The notes under the pieces: generated by a model
What the model saw: only the letters and a program-made list of their open reading frames with translations
Told to the model about the DNA's origin: nothing
Database searches by the model: none
Translations under genes and position numbers: made by a program
Shown: positions 10,457-19,509 of the stretch, piece by piece
How the letters are laid out: every line of letters starts with the position of its first letter
How positions within the stretch are numbered: the stretch's first letter is position 1
Assembly: GCA_004835665.1 (NCBI GenBank)
Contig: RBKR01000001.1
Span: 124,001-188,000 of the forward strand
Direction of reading: 5' to 3'
Length of the DNA stretch: 64,000 nucleotides
Origin: Phoma sp. XZ068
Lineage: Eukaryota; Ascomycota; Dothideomycetes; Pleosporales; Didymellaceae

Positions 10457-12230
10457 CTAGGAAGGAGCTGTGGTCTCTGTTTCAGTCTCCGTCTCCGTCT
10501 CGGTCTCAATGGTTTTTTTCCTGCCATGGCCAGGCAGTCTTACCATAGGAATGATGAGAGGTAAAACTGCGGTCAATGCAGCACCAGTGATGGAGAAAGC
10601 AAAGACACTCTTTATGCCCACCATATATGCTTCACGCATCGCATCTAAATCAGCACCCTGAAACACATGAGAGATCTCCGAAGCGCCCGTGAAGAGGACC
10701 TTCTCCCGGTCAATGTTTGGCGCCACGCTGACAACCTCCTGCAGCATAATGTTTGCGAATATTGTCGATGCGGCCGTTACAAAATAAGCGCCACTCATTC
10801 CGTTCGTCATGAGCATGATTCCGGTATTTACCTGGACGTCCTTGGGCTTAGAGAAAAACTGGTAAGCAGTCATGGGAATCTGATTCCCGAGCCCGATACC
10901 AAGACCGATAATAATTTGGGGTCCAATATAGCGAGCTTGATTAGAATCGATGTCCATGGTGTAGAGGAGAGCGGCGCCAATTGTAGCCAGCAGACCGCTA
11001 ACCAACTGTAGAGGCTGTAGGTAACCGGTTTTCGAGACAATTATGCCACTAACAATGGAACCAAGAGCGAACAGGGCCACAAAAGGGATGGTGTTGACAC
11101 CACTCGTGATGGCCGACTGTTCATGGATAGACTGGAAGTAGATCGGAAGATAGAATAGAATTTGAAATTCTGCTAGATTCACACTGTAGGTTACGAATTA
11201 GCTCAGCCGACAATAAGGTGCGGAAAGAAAGCAAAGCTGAAGGGAGCACTCACAACCAGCCGTACAAGGCATTGGTCCAGAAGAGGCGCGGCTTCAGGTT
11301 CTTCAATGGGATCATGGCATGTTGGCCTTGGAACCATTCAACTGCAAAGAAAGCAATAGTCAGGACAAGCCAAACCACCAGCAGTGCAATGACAGAACCA
11401 TCACTCCACTGCTTCCTCTGACCGCCCCACTGCATGGCTTGCGTGAAGATGACGAGTGAGGCGAGCAAGAGCAGAAAGCCTGGCAAGTCAAGTTGCTGAA
11501 AGATTTCCTTCCAAGTTGCTTTGACGGGTTTAATATGTTTAGGCACATGGAAGTAGATAAGGGCCAGGATGAGGATAGGGCCGCCCAGTGGGAGGTTGAT
11601 CCAAAAGCACCATCGCCAGCTCACATAAGTAGTGAAGGCGCCGCCTAGAAGAGGACCTAAAACTGTCGAAATCATAAGTACTCCCGTCCAGAGACCGATC
11701 AGCATAGGGCGTAGTTTTGGCTCAGCGATATAGGTGATCATGAGGACAGAACCGCCAAGTACTCCGGCCACACCAACACCCTGAATAGAGCGTCCGACAA
11801 TGAGGGCCGTACTGTTCGGCGCAGGGGCAGCGATGAGGCTGCCGATCAAAAAGACGACCACGTTGCCAATATAGACCCAGCGTCCCGAGAAATATTTGTA
11901 TAGTTTTCCCATGATAGGCGCTGTGGCACCAACGGTTATGAAAATGGCACCGCCGTACCAACCAATGGCGTCGAGGTTGTGGAAGTCGCTCGTGATGCCT
12001 GGAATGGCCGTGGCGACGATGCCTAGATCCAGGGCGGCTACCAAGGTGGCCAAACAAATGCTGCTCATGATGGCCCAAAGTTGCAGTCCTGTGGTGTATT
12101 GGGGAATTTCATTATCATGGCCGGCTTGCTCGTTGGTCGTGTCATAGTTGTCGCTAGTGTCCACTGCACTGTTGCCGCCGTCGGTCGAAATTGGAGGGGT
12201 GGGGGTGTTGCTAATGGTGTGTTTCTCCAT
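10457..12230 (-). CDS. MFS drug/toxin efflux transporter, 14-TMS DHA-type
   Basis: Two exons, 12230-11254 and 11183-10457, are joined across a 70-bp GTGAGT/CAG intron and encode about 567 residues. The N-terminus is cytosolic and hydrophilic. LDLGIVATAIPGI at the first membrane helix and the antiporter motif C (LGPLLGGAF) identify the drug:H+ antiporter group with 14 helices. The C-terminus ends in an ET dipeptide run encoded by a short microsatellite. Such pumps (AflT, TOXA-like) are regular members of polyketide clusters. Two TCG(N5)CGG motifs lie about 145-200 bp upstream, consistent with control by the nearby AflR-type protein. The exported compound is unknown. Confidence 0.88.
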
Positions 12231-12374
12231 GATAGAATCGTACTATAATCTGGCAAAAGATACTGAGCTACTGCATCATGTCGAATGGATTCTGGGTGAT
12301 CTAGTACTCTCAGTACTCTCGTACTGTCATATCACGTGTAAGGATGTGACAAAGCAATCGGGGGTGCGTTAAGG

Positions 12375-12432
12375 CCGAAGCGCGAGATAACCAAACACCA
12401 AGGGCCGACGGAAACTAAAATTCGGCAATCGG
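12375..12432. promoter_or_regulatory. two candidate AflR-type sites, TCG(N5)CGG
   Basis: TCGCGCTTCGG reads on the minus strand at 12375-12385, and TCGGCAATCGG on the plus strand at 12422-12432. Both fit TCG(N5)CGR. They lie 145-202 bp upstream of the MFS start codon at 12230. Confidence 0.45.
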
Positions 12433-12499
12433 CCCGTCCCGGTGCCCGATCTGTATACCCCGATCCCTGCAAAGGCTCGCGTAATTACAGGTAACACCA

Positions 12500-12982
12500 A
12501 GGCACTACTGTTAAAAGTACAACACCTAGGCAATATTAAAGAGCTAGAACTATACAGTATATTATATTTAATATATTAGTAAGGACTTTATATATTAGTA
12601 GTACTTTTAATTCTTTCTTTTCTTTTACTAATATATTTTTTAACTAAGTCTAATACCTAAGTAAGTACTATACTCTTACTATTAAAAAACTTTTATATTA
12701 ATAATTTATAATATCTTAACTATAATAAGCTATTATACTTTATACTAAAGCTAATATATAGCTTACTATATCTAATATACTAAAAAAGTATATAAAGTAT
12801 TTAAATAGATAATATAAAATAAATATAATAGAAAATACTTTTAATATAATTATAAAGTTAAGCTAAATCTAAAGTACTTTATAAAAAAAATTATATAGTA
12901 TATATTAGATTAGTTTTTATATAGTATACTACTTTTAAAGCCTTTATAAATAAGATAGTAAATAAACTTTTATAAAATTATA
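12500..12982. repeat. AT-rich RIP-like DNA, left flank of the transposon insertion
   Basis: Composition changes abruptly to TpA-rich sequence with no open frames of note. No retroelement motif could be read here. It is the left part of the block into which the pogo-like element inserted at a TA dinucleotide. Confidence 0.6.
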
Positions 12983-14831
12983 ACGTAAACCACCACCGAG
13001 AGCGACAACCCACCGAGAGCGACAAAATCTCTTGGCACGACTAACACTAGTTATGAATTATCAGATTCATCGCTATCAAACAAGGATCCTATGAACCTTG
13101 TGCTCGCATCTGATTCAGAAGTGTCTTCTGAATCCTTTTTGCACGTACGAGCGTTGTGCCCAGTCCCTCCACAGTTCCCACAGCGCCGTAGAGCTGGTTG
13201 TGCTATTTCTTGATCACCACCACCTCGAGTCCTTTTGGACGACAAAGCCACCACAGACGCCTCAGCAGCTACCTGCGCTGACCCTACTCCATACTCCAAT
13301 GTACCCCCATGCTGAATCTGCTTCCTTTTGCGCCCTTTCCGCTTGGTCATCACTGCCAATTGCTCTTCAAGCTCAGTATTGCGGGCAGCAAGAAGCGCAT
13401 TTTGATGCAGCATTAGTTCAGCTCCCTTTACAAGCTGTGAGAAGCCAGCTTGGGCAGCAACTGGTGACCGAGTAAAAGACTCGCTCACAAGCTTTGACTG
13501 AGACCCAAATTCATGCGTATTGCTTGGAGTCTTCGACTGCCACGGGGTTGTTGGTAGTGGGGGTTGAGGCGGGGTACGCAACCGTGTCTCCAGGCGATCC
13601 AACACTACCTGCGCGTTGACAGGGACTAGTCCTGATGCCTCAAAGGCCTTTCGACAATTAGCCTGTGTGAATACGTCAAAAAACGCGTCCTTGAAGGCAG
13701 GTAGGAAGCCTTCCTTGTTGATGTGGAAGACGCGTCGGCGTGCCAAGTCTCGGACGCGTTGGGAGTACTTCCGCTTCAATGGCGAGAAGCAGACCACATC
13801 AAGTGGCTGGAGGATGTGTGATGAATGGGGAGGCATACAGAGCGTAAGGATCTTGTTCTCCAAGCAATAGTCCTTGAACTCCTGGTTAAGGTGGCTCTCG
13901 TGACCGTCCAAAATGAGCAGCCGGTATACCCCCACCTGACGCGCTGTTGTATGCGTGTCAAAGTGCTTCAACCACTCCAGGCCAAGCGCGTTGTTTGTCC
14001 ATCCGTTCTCTGAGACAGAGAGCTTCCAATTACGCGGTATATCTGCCTCCTCGTACCATGCAGAGATGTGGACACGCCCTTTGTAGATGATAAATGGCGG
14101 GGTTGCGTGGCCAGCAGCGCAGATACTCTGGATGACTGTAACCCACTCGCGATCTCCTGGCTGAACGAGCTCTGGTCGAGTACGTCTATCAGAGCCTGTG
14201 ACGACCTTCATGGACCCAATGACGCCCATCTGGAAGCCAGTCTCGTCAAAGTTGTGCACGTCGTCGTCATGGACGCCGTACTTGGCTTTGGTATCCTCTA
14301 CCAACTTGAACCACGCGCCAATGACCTCAGGATCTTCCTGCATTATCCTCTGCCTATCCTTTGCTCGATTGAACGCCATCTTGAGCCTATCTGAGCGCGT
14401 CACAAAGCGCGCAGCCCAGTGCTTGCCAACTGGCTTTCCATCACGCACACCCAACAGTTTATCAGCCATATCTGCCACCTCACACAGCCGGGGCGCAAAG
14501 CCTCGCGCGTCAAGGTCAAGTATGTATTGGATAATCGTCTCTTCCTCTATTGCAGTAAGCTTGAGGCAGTTCACGCGTGTTTCGAGTCGAAATGGTATTC
14601 CCTTGGCACGTTTAGATAGGGTATGATGATTAACGTTGAATGCTGCAGCAGCGCGTCGCAGGCTTGGAAATTCATCTGAACGATAGGCTAGAAGGGCAAG
14701 CTGGACCCTACCTTCGTCTTGTTGATATTGCGCGTTGTGTTGTTGAGACATGTTAGGATGAAAGGAGGAGGAGTGGTCTTGGCAGATTTTGTCGCTCTCG
14801 GTGGGTTGTCGCTCTCGGTGGTGGTTTACGT
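12983..14831. mobile_element. intact pogo/Fot1-like DNA transposon with perfect TIRs
   Basis: The element is about 1849 bp. Its termini are perfect inverted repeats of roughly 48 bp, beginning ACGTAAACCACCACCGAGAG at the left and ending in the complement at 14831. Each TIR contains a direct repeat of CCACCGAGAGCGAC. It is flanked by TA on both sides (12981-12982 and 14832-14833), the expected Tc1/mariner target duplication. One intact transposase frame fills the interior on the minus strand. The flanks are RIP-degraded but the element is not, so it probably arrived after that DNA was mutated. All parts needed for mobility appear present. Confidence 0.93.
13051..14751 (-). CDS. pogo-like DDE/DDD transposase with C-terminal zinc knuckle
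   Basis: 566 residues, one exon. The N-terminus carries a psq-type helix-turn-helix (about 15-50), then a CENP-B/Tc5-type DNA-binding region (about 65-135). The DDE_1 catalytic core follows: D169 in HNFDETGFQMG, D282 in LLILDGHESH and D318 in SHILQPLDVV. The third acidic residue is Asp, as is usual for pogo/Fot1. After a coiled-coil-like segment (HQNALLAARNTELEEQLA) there is a CCHC zinc knuckle with C524, C527, H532 and C537, and an acidic serine-rich tail. There are no frameshifts or stops. It is expected to cut and paste the surrounding element at TA sites. Confidence 0.93.
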   Translation of the reverse strand: MSQQHNAQYQQDEGRVQLALLAYRSDEFPSLRRAAAAFNVNHHTLSKRAKGIPFRLETRVNCLKLTAIEEETIIQYILDLDARGFAPRLCEVADMADKLLGVRDGKPVGKHWAARFVTRSDRLKMAFNRAKDRQRIMQEDPEVIGAWFKLVEDTKAKYGVHDDDVHNFDETGFQMGVIGSMKVVTGSDRRTRPELVQPGDREWVTVIQSICAAGHATPPFIIYKGRVHISAWYEEADIPRNWKLSVSENGWTNNALGLEWLKHFDTHTTARQVGVYRLLILDGHESHLNQEFKDYCLENKILTLCMPPHSSHILQPLDVVCFSPLKRKYSQRVRDLARRRVFHINKEGFLPAFKDAFFDVFTQANCRKAFEASGLVPVNAQVVLDRLETRLRTPPQPPLPTTPWQSKTPSNTHEFGSQSKLVSESFTRSPVAAQAGFSQLVKGAELMLHQNALLAARNTELEEQLAVMTKRKGRKRKQIQHGGTLEYGVGSAQVAAEASVVALSSKRTRGGGDQEIAQPALRRCGNCGGTGHNARTCKKDSEDTSESDASTRFIGSLFDSDESDNS

Positions 14832-14833
14832 TA

Positions 14834-15555
14834 GTTACTATAATAAGTATAGTTATTCTATTAGTTATATTATAGTTAAGATAGCTAGCCTATAGCTTAA
14901 GTATATAGATTATTATATAGCTCTTATTAGAGCTTATATAGTTTAATATTAAGGTTAATTGCTATATTAATAAGGTTGTCTAAGGTTTCTATACTTATAC
15001 TAGTATATATTAGTTCTTCTTTTACTTTAGGTTTAAGTTCTTAATAAAATATTATAGTTAATATAGTATTATCCTAGTTTATATTAGCTATAAGTTGCTA
15101 GAACTTAGCAGTGTAATTAGTAGTAGATTAAGTTTAATAAATATATTAGATATCTTATCTAGTAATAGTAGGTTTATTTAAAACTCTAAAGATTAGGTAG
15201 ATCTTATTCTTAAAGGCATTAAAGTCTTCTATCTATATATTAACTTTATTAGGAGTATTATCTTTACTATAGAGTTAAATAAAAGGTTTAATCTAGGTAA
15301 ATACTTTTCTATATATATAGCTTGCTACTAGAGTAACCCTCTTCTTAGCCTCTACCTTATCTTCTTAGAATATAAAGAATAGGTCCTATTATATTAACTA
15401 GTTATCTAGCTTGCTATAGTCTCTCTTATAGAGATTAGGTTACTTAATATTAATAGTATTAGTAGTAATAGTTCCTTCTATTATATTAATATTAGAGTAT
15501 AAGCTAGTAGGAGTAACTCTAGTTCTTAAAGTAGTACTTATCTTAGAGGTATTTA
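14834..15555 (-). pseudogene. RIP-degraded retrotransposon gag relic
   Basis: On the minus strand, ignoring stops, the sequence at about 14946-14990 reads ETLDNLINIAINLNIKLYK. This matches the end of the Ty3/Gypsy gag domain (usual pattern 'LdnLI..aI.iD.RlyeR'). Further upstream on that strand fragments such as KRVTLVASYIY and TYLD*TFYL continue the gag layout (AaSYLrg.A..W..p). Many TAA/TAG codons interrupt it. Orientation is opposite to the pol relic at 1-580, so the two are unlikely to belong to one element in its original arrangement. Confidence 0.6.
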
Positions 15556-15559
15556 AAAT

Positions 15560-16550
15560 ATTAAAGTTATAAACTAAGTAAAGCTTATAAATACTTCTAA
15601 GGTTAGTTCTTTAGAATAAGTACTAGTATAGGAGAGGGGTTAGTATAGATACCTAGTAAAACACTATAACAACTATAGGTTAATAATAAGTAGTATAGAT
15701 AGTTAATCTATCTAGCTTAAAAGTTAGGTTAAGTTCTAATAATAAAGTTAATTAATAAGGTTAAATATAATACTATAAGGGTAGTGTTCCTAATTACTAT
15801 ATACTAAGAAGTGTCCTATATTTCTTACAATGTCCTATAAAGTCCTATAGGAGGCTCTATAGTTTCTATAAGTAGTTTATAGTTTCTATAGGATATATAT
15901 ATAGTGTCTTACACTATCTTATACTCTTAGTATAGTTTATTTCTATAGAATTATAGGATATTATATAGTCTTTTTAGCCCTGTGCTGTTAATCTATAACT
16001 ATAACTTTGTTATACTATACCTCTTCTTCTAAGATTATAACAGAAGATAGTATTATAATCTTAGAAAATACTAAATAAAGGTTAATAATTATAAGCTAAG
16101 TATAGTATAGTTAAACTATATAAGAGATAGTATTATAAGTAAGTATAAATAATAAGTATTATTAGTTACTACTAGGGTAATAATATAAAGTTATATATTA
16201 TAATTAGTCTTAGTATAATTAGTATAATTAGTAATTAGTATAATTAATAATTAGTATAATTAGTAGCTGTTATAATACTAAGCACTATATATATCTTCTT
16301 AGTATATAGTAATTAGGAATACTACTCTTATAGTATTATATTTAACCTTATTAATTAACTTTGTTATTAGAACTTAACCTAACTCTTAAGCTAGACAGAT
16401 TAACTATCTATACTACTTATTATTAACTCTATAGTTATTATAGTATTTTACTAGGTATCTATACTAACTCCTTCCTATACTAGTACTTATCCTAGAGAAC
16501 TAACTTTAGAAGTATTTATAAGCTTTACTTAGTTTATAACCTTAATAATA
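15560..16550. repeat. degraded element with ~250-bp inverted termini
   Basis: About 15561-15809 is the inverted copy of about 16302-16548, leaving a spacer of roughly 490 bp. The spacer is the inverted counterpart of modules at about 1135-1375 and 1870-2100 in the first AT block. All copies differ mainly by C/T and G/A transitions, as expected from RIP. The structure could be a long-TIR DNA element or two solo LTRs in opposite orientation. No coding capacity remains. Confidence 0.75.
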
Positions 16551-17039
16551 GGGTAGGCAGAAAATAACTCTTTAAAGTTTATAGTATTCTACTATAGACT
16601 TATACTATATATTGCGCTATTAATATGTCCCTCTACCTATAGCTATGCGTATATTTACTTTTAATAATAGCTAGTTATTATCTTAGAACGCCTCTAAACC
16701 TAGCAGTTAGAGTATTATAATATTATAAACCTAACTCTAGCTATAAATATAAAACCCTAGTACTATTAATACTATTAGTTATATTTCTATAAATTAGCTA
16801 GAACGTGTAACTCTATATACTAATATAGTTACTTAAATTTAGAATAAATTAGCCTTTAAGAACATAATAACACTAGCTCTTAAATATAATAATATAGGGC
16901 CTATATGCTATAAGATACGCTAGCTGTAGGATATTTTATCCCTAATAAAAAAATTCCCCTAACAATATAGAGGGCTGTATGTTATTAGAGCCCTAGGATA
17001 GAATATACACTAACGTGTTTAGATATTATAACTATTTAA
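16551..17039. repeat. AT-rich degraded DNA, possibly the 5' part of the PKS gene
   Basis: Strongly TpA-rich sequence between the inverted-repeat element and the recognisable ketosynthase remnant. It may contain mutated PKS exon sequence, because the KS frame enters from it, but no motif can be read with confidence. Confidence 0.4.
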
Positions 17040-17825
17040 ACTATATATTTATTAACCTTAGTGGCTCTAGATAATGCCTGCGTAGCAATTAGCAAGGGTA
17101 ACTGCAAATCTGCTATTGTAGGCAGTGTTAATCTAATTCTTACACCGGCAATATTCTAGGCTATGTAGGAGCGGGGAGTTCTGTCTGCTAATAGATTATG
17201 CAAGGCATTCTCTGCTGATGCCAATAGTTATTCACGCGGAGAGGCTGTTATAGTTATTGTTATTAAGCTCTGAGCTAATGCCCTGCAGGACGACAATCCT
17301 ATACAGGCTATTGTAAGAGGCACGTCTTACAATAAAGATAGAAAGACCCTAACGTTATTGCAGCCTAGTATGGATATACAAGAGGCTTTGGTGAGGAGAG
17401 TATACGCGGCTGCGGGTATTGACGACTTTTCTGTGACGGCTATGGTTGAGTGCCACGGCATTGGCACTGCCATTGGCGATCCTACTGAGACGAAGGCTGT
17501 GGCTTGGGTCTTTGGAGAAAAGGGAGTCTATATTAGCTCTGTCAAGTCCAGTCTAGGACACACTGGAGCTGCGTCTGGTCTGGTATCACTGTTGAAGATG
17601 GTTAAGGCCCTCCAACGTCGCACCATCCTACCCAACATCAAGTTCACTAGCCTAAATCCCAGCATTTGTTTTCAGGACGTGAAGCTCGTCGTGCCGACTG
17701 AGGCGATGACTTGGCCGGAAGATCGACTCGAGCGCGCGAGCGTCAATTCCTGCAACATTGGTGGCGCAAGTGGCCGGGCGGTCGCCTTCGGGGCTGTTCT
17801 TCTCCAGCGTCACTGCCGGGCTTAA
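17040..17825 (+). pseudogene. polyketide synthase ketosynthase-domain remnant
   Basis: The frame beginning GTGGCTCTAGAT reads VALDNACVAI, the KS active-site motif with its cysteine kept, then SAIVGSVNLILTP, FSADANSYSRGEAV and AIVRGTSYN. From 17358 it is free of stops: the His motif is ECHGIGTAIGDPTETKA, and the later KSSLGHTGAASGL carries the second conserved His. The C-terminal KS end (NSCNIGGASGRAVAFGAVLL) precedes a stop at 17823. In-frame stops occur before 17300. No acyltransferase or other PKS domain follows. The closest type is fungal reducing PKS, an inference. It cannot encode a working synthase. Confidence 0.85.
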
Positions 17826-17849
17826 AATTTCTTTCAATAAGCTACTTTA

Positions 17850-17958
17850 AGTCTATAAACTCTATAAACTCTATAAACTCTGTAAACTCTGTAAACTCTG
17901 TAAACTCTGTAAACTCTGTCAACTCTGTAAACTCTATAAACTCTATAAACTCTATATA
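17850..17958. repeat. 9-bp minisatellite, about 12 units
   Basis: Tandem copies of AACTCTRTA run just after the KS remnant. The outer units carry A and the central units G at the variable position, with one TCA variant. This fits array growth by slippage or unequal exchange from the centre. Confidence 0.9.
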
Positions 17959-17985
17959 AAATATACATGGAGCTATATGTAAGAC

Positions 17986-19509
17986 TTATTTAATCGAAAT
18001 CTTAATTAAGTTACTTACTTTCCTACCACTGGCGCTAGGTGCAGGGGTAGTATCACCTGCACCACCAAGAGAGAGCTTCTCCATTGTTGCACCCGCGTTC
18101 CAGGTCATAGAGATACTTGGTCCGCCGTCAAGGCACACGGCCTGAGTCGACAAGCTAATCCTTTTCCCAGTCTCTCCCATCTTCAAGAAAAAGAGATCAA
18201 TGATCTTCTTAAAATCGTTCGTGTTGATACCACATTGTCTAAGACCTGGGACCTTCTCCTTGCATGTGTACGCTATGCTATAGTAAGTAGTATCGAAGCG
18301 TACGAGAGCTAGACGCTCGTTCAGCTGACTGGCGTGGCTCAAACGTCCAACTAGGATAGGATCATTGTCATTGTAGTTCCAAATCCCGCTTTTGCTGTCA
18401 ATTTCAGGGATATCCTTCTTAAGATTCGGTCCGGAATGTACCCTGGTATTCTCGAGACCGTCAATCTGATCGTAGAATGGAGTATAGTCTGCAGGCAACG
18501 GGAAGGGCTCCTCGTATCCCATAACAGTTCCATCCGCAGTCTTTACTACTGTGTCTTCACCTGCTGGTTCGAACGACCGTGGCTTCATTTCCATGTGTTG
18601 GAAGAAACCTCCATTTGTCAGGAGATAGTTTCCACCCTTCTTGGTGAAAGTGTTAGGGTCGGTTCCTCGTTTCGTTGCCACGATGATGTCCTGATCATTA
18701 ACATTGCCCACCACCGTGAGGTCTCCGCTTGACACCTTGACGACATCCAATTGACCGTTTTTGTTCATTTCTTGGAGGACTAACTTGGCGTTGACATCTG
18801 CGTTGTAGGTGTTGACATCTCCCATGGTGTTAAACTTCCAGTGAGTAACTTTGCCAACAATGAGATCCCTCTTGTTGTAGAACTCATCGCCTGCACATCT
18901 TCGCTGGATAGGTTTTCCATTTTTACCCTTCCTGGGAAGAGGGCATGCTGAGGCACTTGGGGTGGCGCTGCCAGAGGTCTTGGAGGTTTTCGAGGGCTTC
19001 CCAGTTATTGATGGTTTCCCAGTCTTGGTTGAGGAGGTTTTCGAGGAAGCAACCTTGGAAGAAGTAGACTTTGCGGCTTTCGAACTAGTGGCCTTTGCGG
19101 CTGTCGTCTTGGCTTTGGTCGTTTTGGTGGCCTTAGTTTTTGCGCGCTTCTCTTGTCCCACAGGCTCGCTATCGTCTTGCGCAGAGATCTCATACAAAGC
19201 CTCCTCAGTCTGGGAGGTACTACTTTCAGTTTCTTGGGCGATTAGGTAGCTAAACTGGCTCACGCATTCTTCTACAGAAGATAGAGCTCCTGGGTGGGTG
19301 ATGGTCACAACGACTCGTCCACATTGACCTGTGGTTTGTTTTTCATCCCCCTTTGCAGCGCAGAAATTCCTAATGCAAAGAGTAGCTTCTTCAGCAATGA
19401 ATCCATCACTGTAGCCTACTCCGCGAATCTCGGGAATAGCACTGGAAAGTACTCTTGGTGCCCCTAGGCTGAGTACAGCCGCTAGGGCTGGGATTGAGTT
19501 GATTCGCAT
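17986..19509 (-). CDS. secreted phosphodiester-glycosidase-like (NAGPA/DUF2233) protein
   Basis: Intronless, 507 residues. A signal peptide (MRINSIPALAAVLSLGAPRV, cut near residue 22) leads to a small Cys-containing domain (about 30-100; C46, C50 and neighbours). A Lys/Ser/Thr/Ala-rich linker covers about 120-190. The C-terminal domain shows NGGFF at 299-303 and LDGGPSIS around 460-467. These match the NGGYF and DGGGS motifs of the phosphodiester glycosidase family, which removes sugars from phosphodiester-linked sugars. The third Gly of DGGGS is Pro here, so activity is uncertain. It is expected to be extracellular or wall-associated. The linker looks suited to O-glycosylation or wall binding. 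Confidence 0.7.
   Translation of the reverse strand: MRINSIPALAAVLSLGAPRVLSSAIPEIRGVGYSDGFIAEEATLCIRNFCAAKGDEKQTTGQCGRVVVTITHPGALSSVEECVSQFSYLIAQETESSTSQTEEALYEISAQDDSEPVGQEKRAKTKATKTTKAKTTAAKATSSKAAKSTSSKVASSKTSSTKTGKPSITGKPSKTSKTSGSATPSASACPLPRKGKNGKPIQRRCAGDEFYNKRDLIVGKVTHWKFNTMGDVNTYNADVNAKLVLQEMNKNGQLDVVKVSSGDLTVVGNVNDQDIIVATKRGTDPNTFTKKGGNYLLTNGGFFQHMEMKPRSFEPAGEDTVVKTADGTVMGYEEPFPLPADYTPFYDQIDGLENTRVHSGPNLKKDIPEIDSKSGIWNYNDNDPILVGRLSHASQLNERLALVRFDTTYYSIAYTCKEKVPGLRQCGINTNDFKKIIDLFFLKMGETGKRISLSTQAVCLDGGPSISMTWNAGATMEKLSLGGAGDTTPAPSASGRKVSNLIKISIK

Noticed and set aside
17850..17958. Possible CRISPR-like array
   Set aside because: Units are 9 bp without spacers; it is a minisatellite in a eukaryotic genome.
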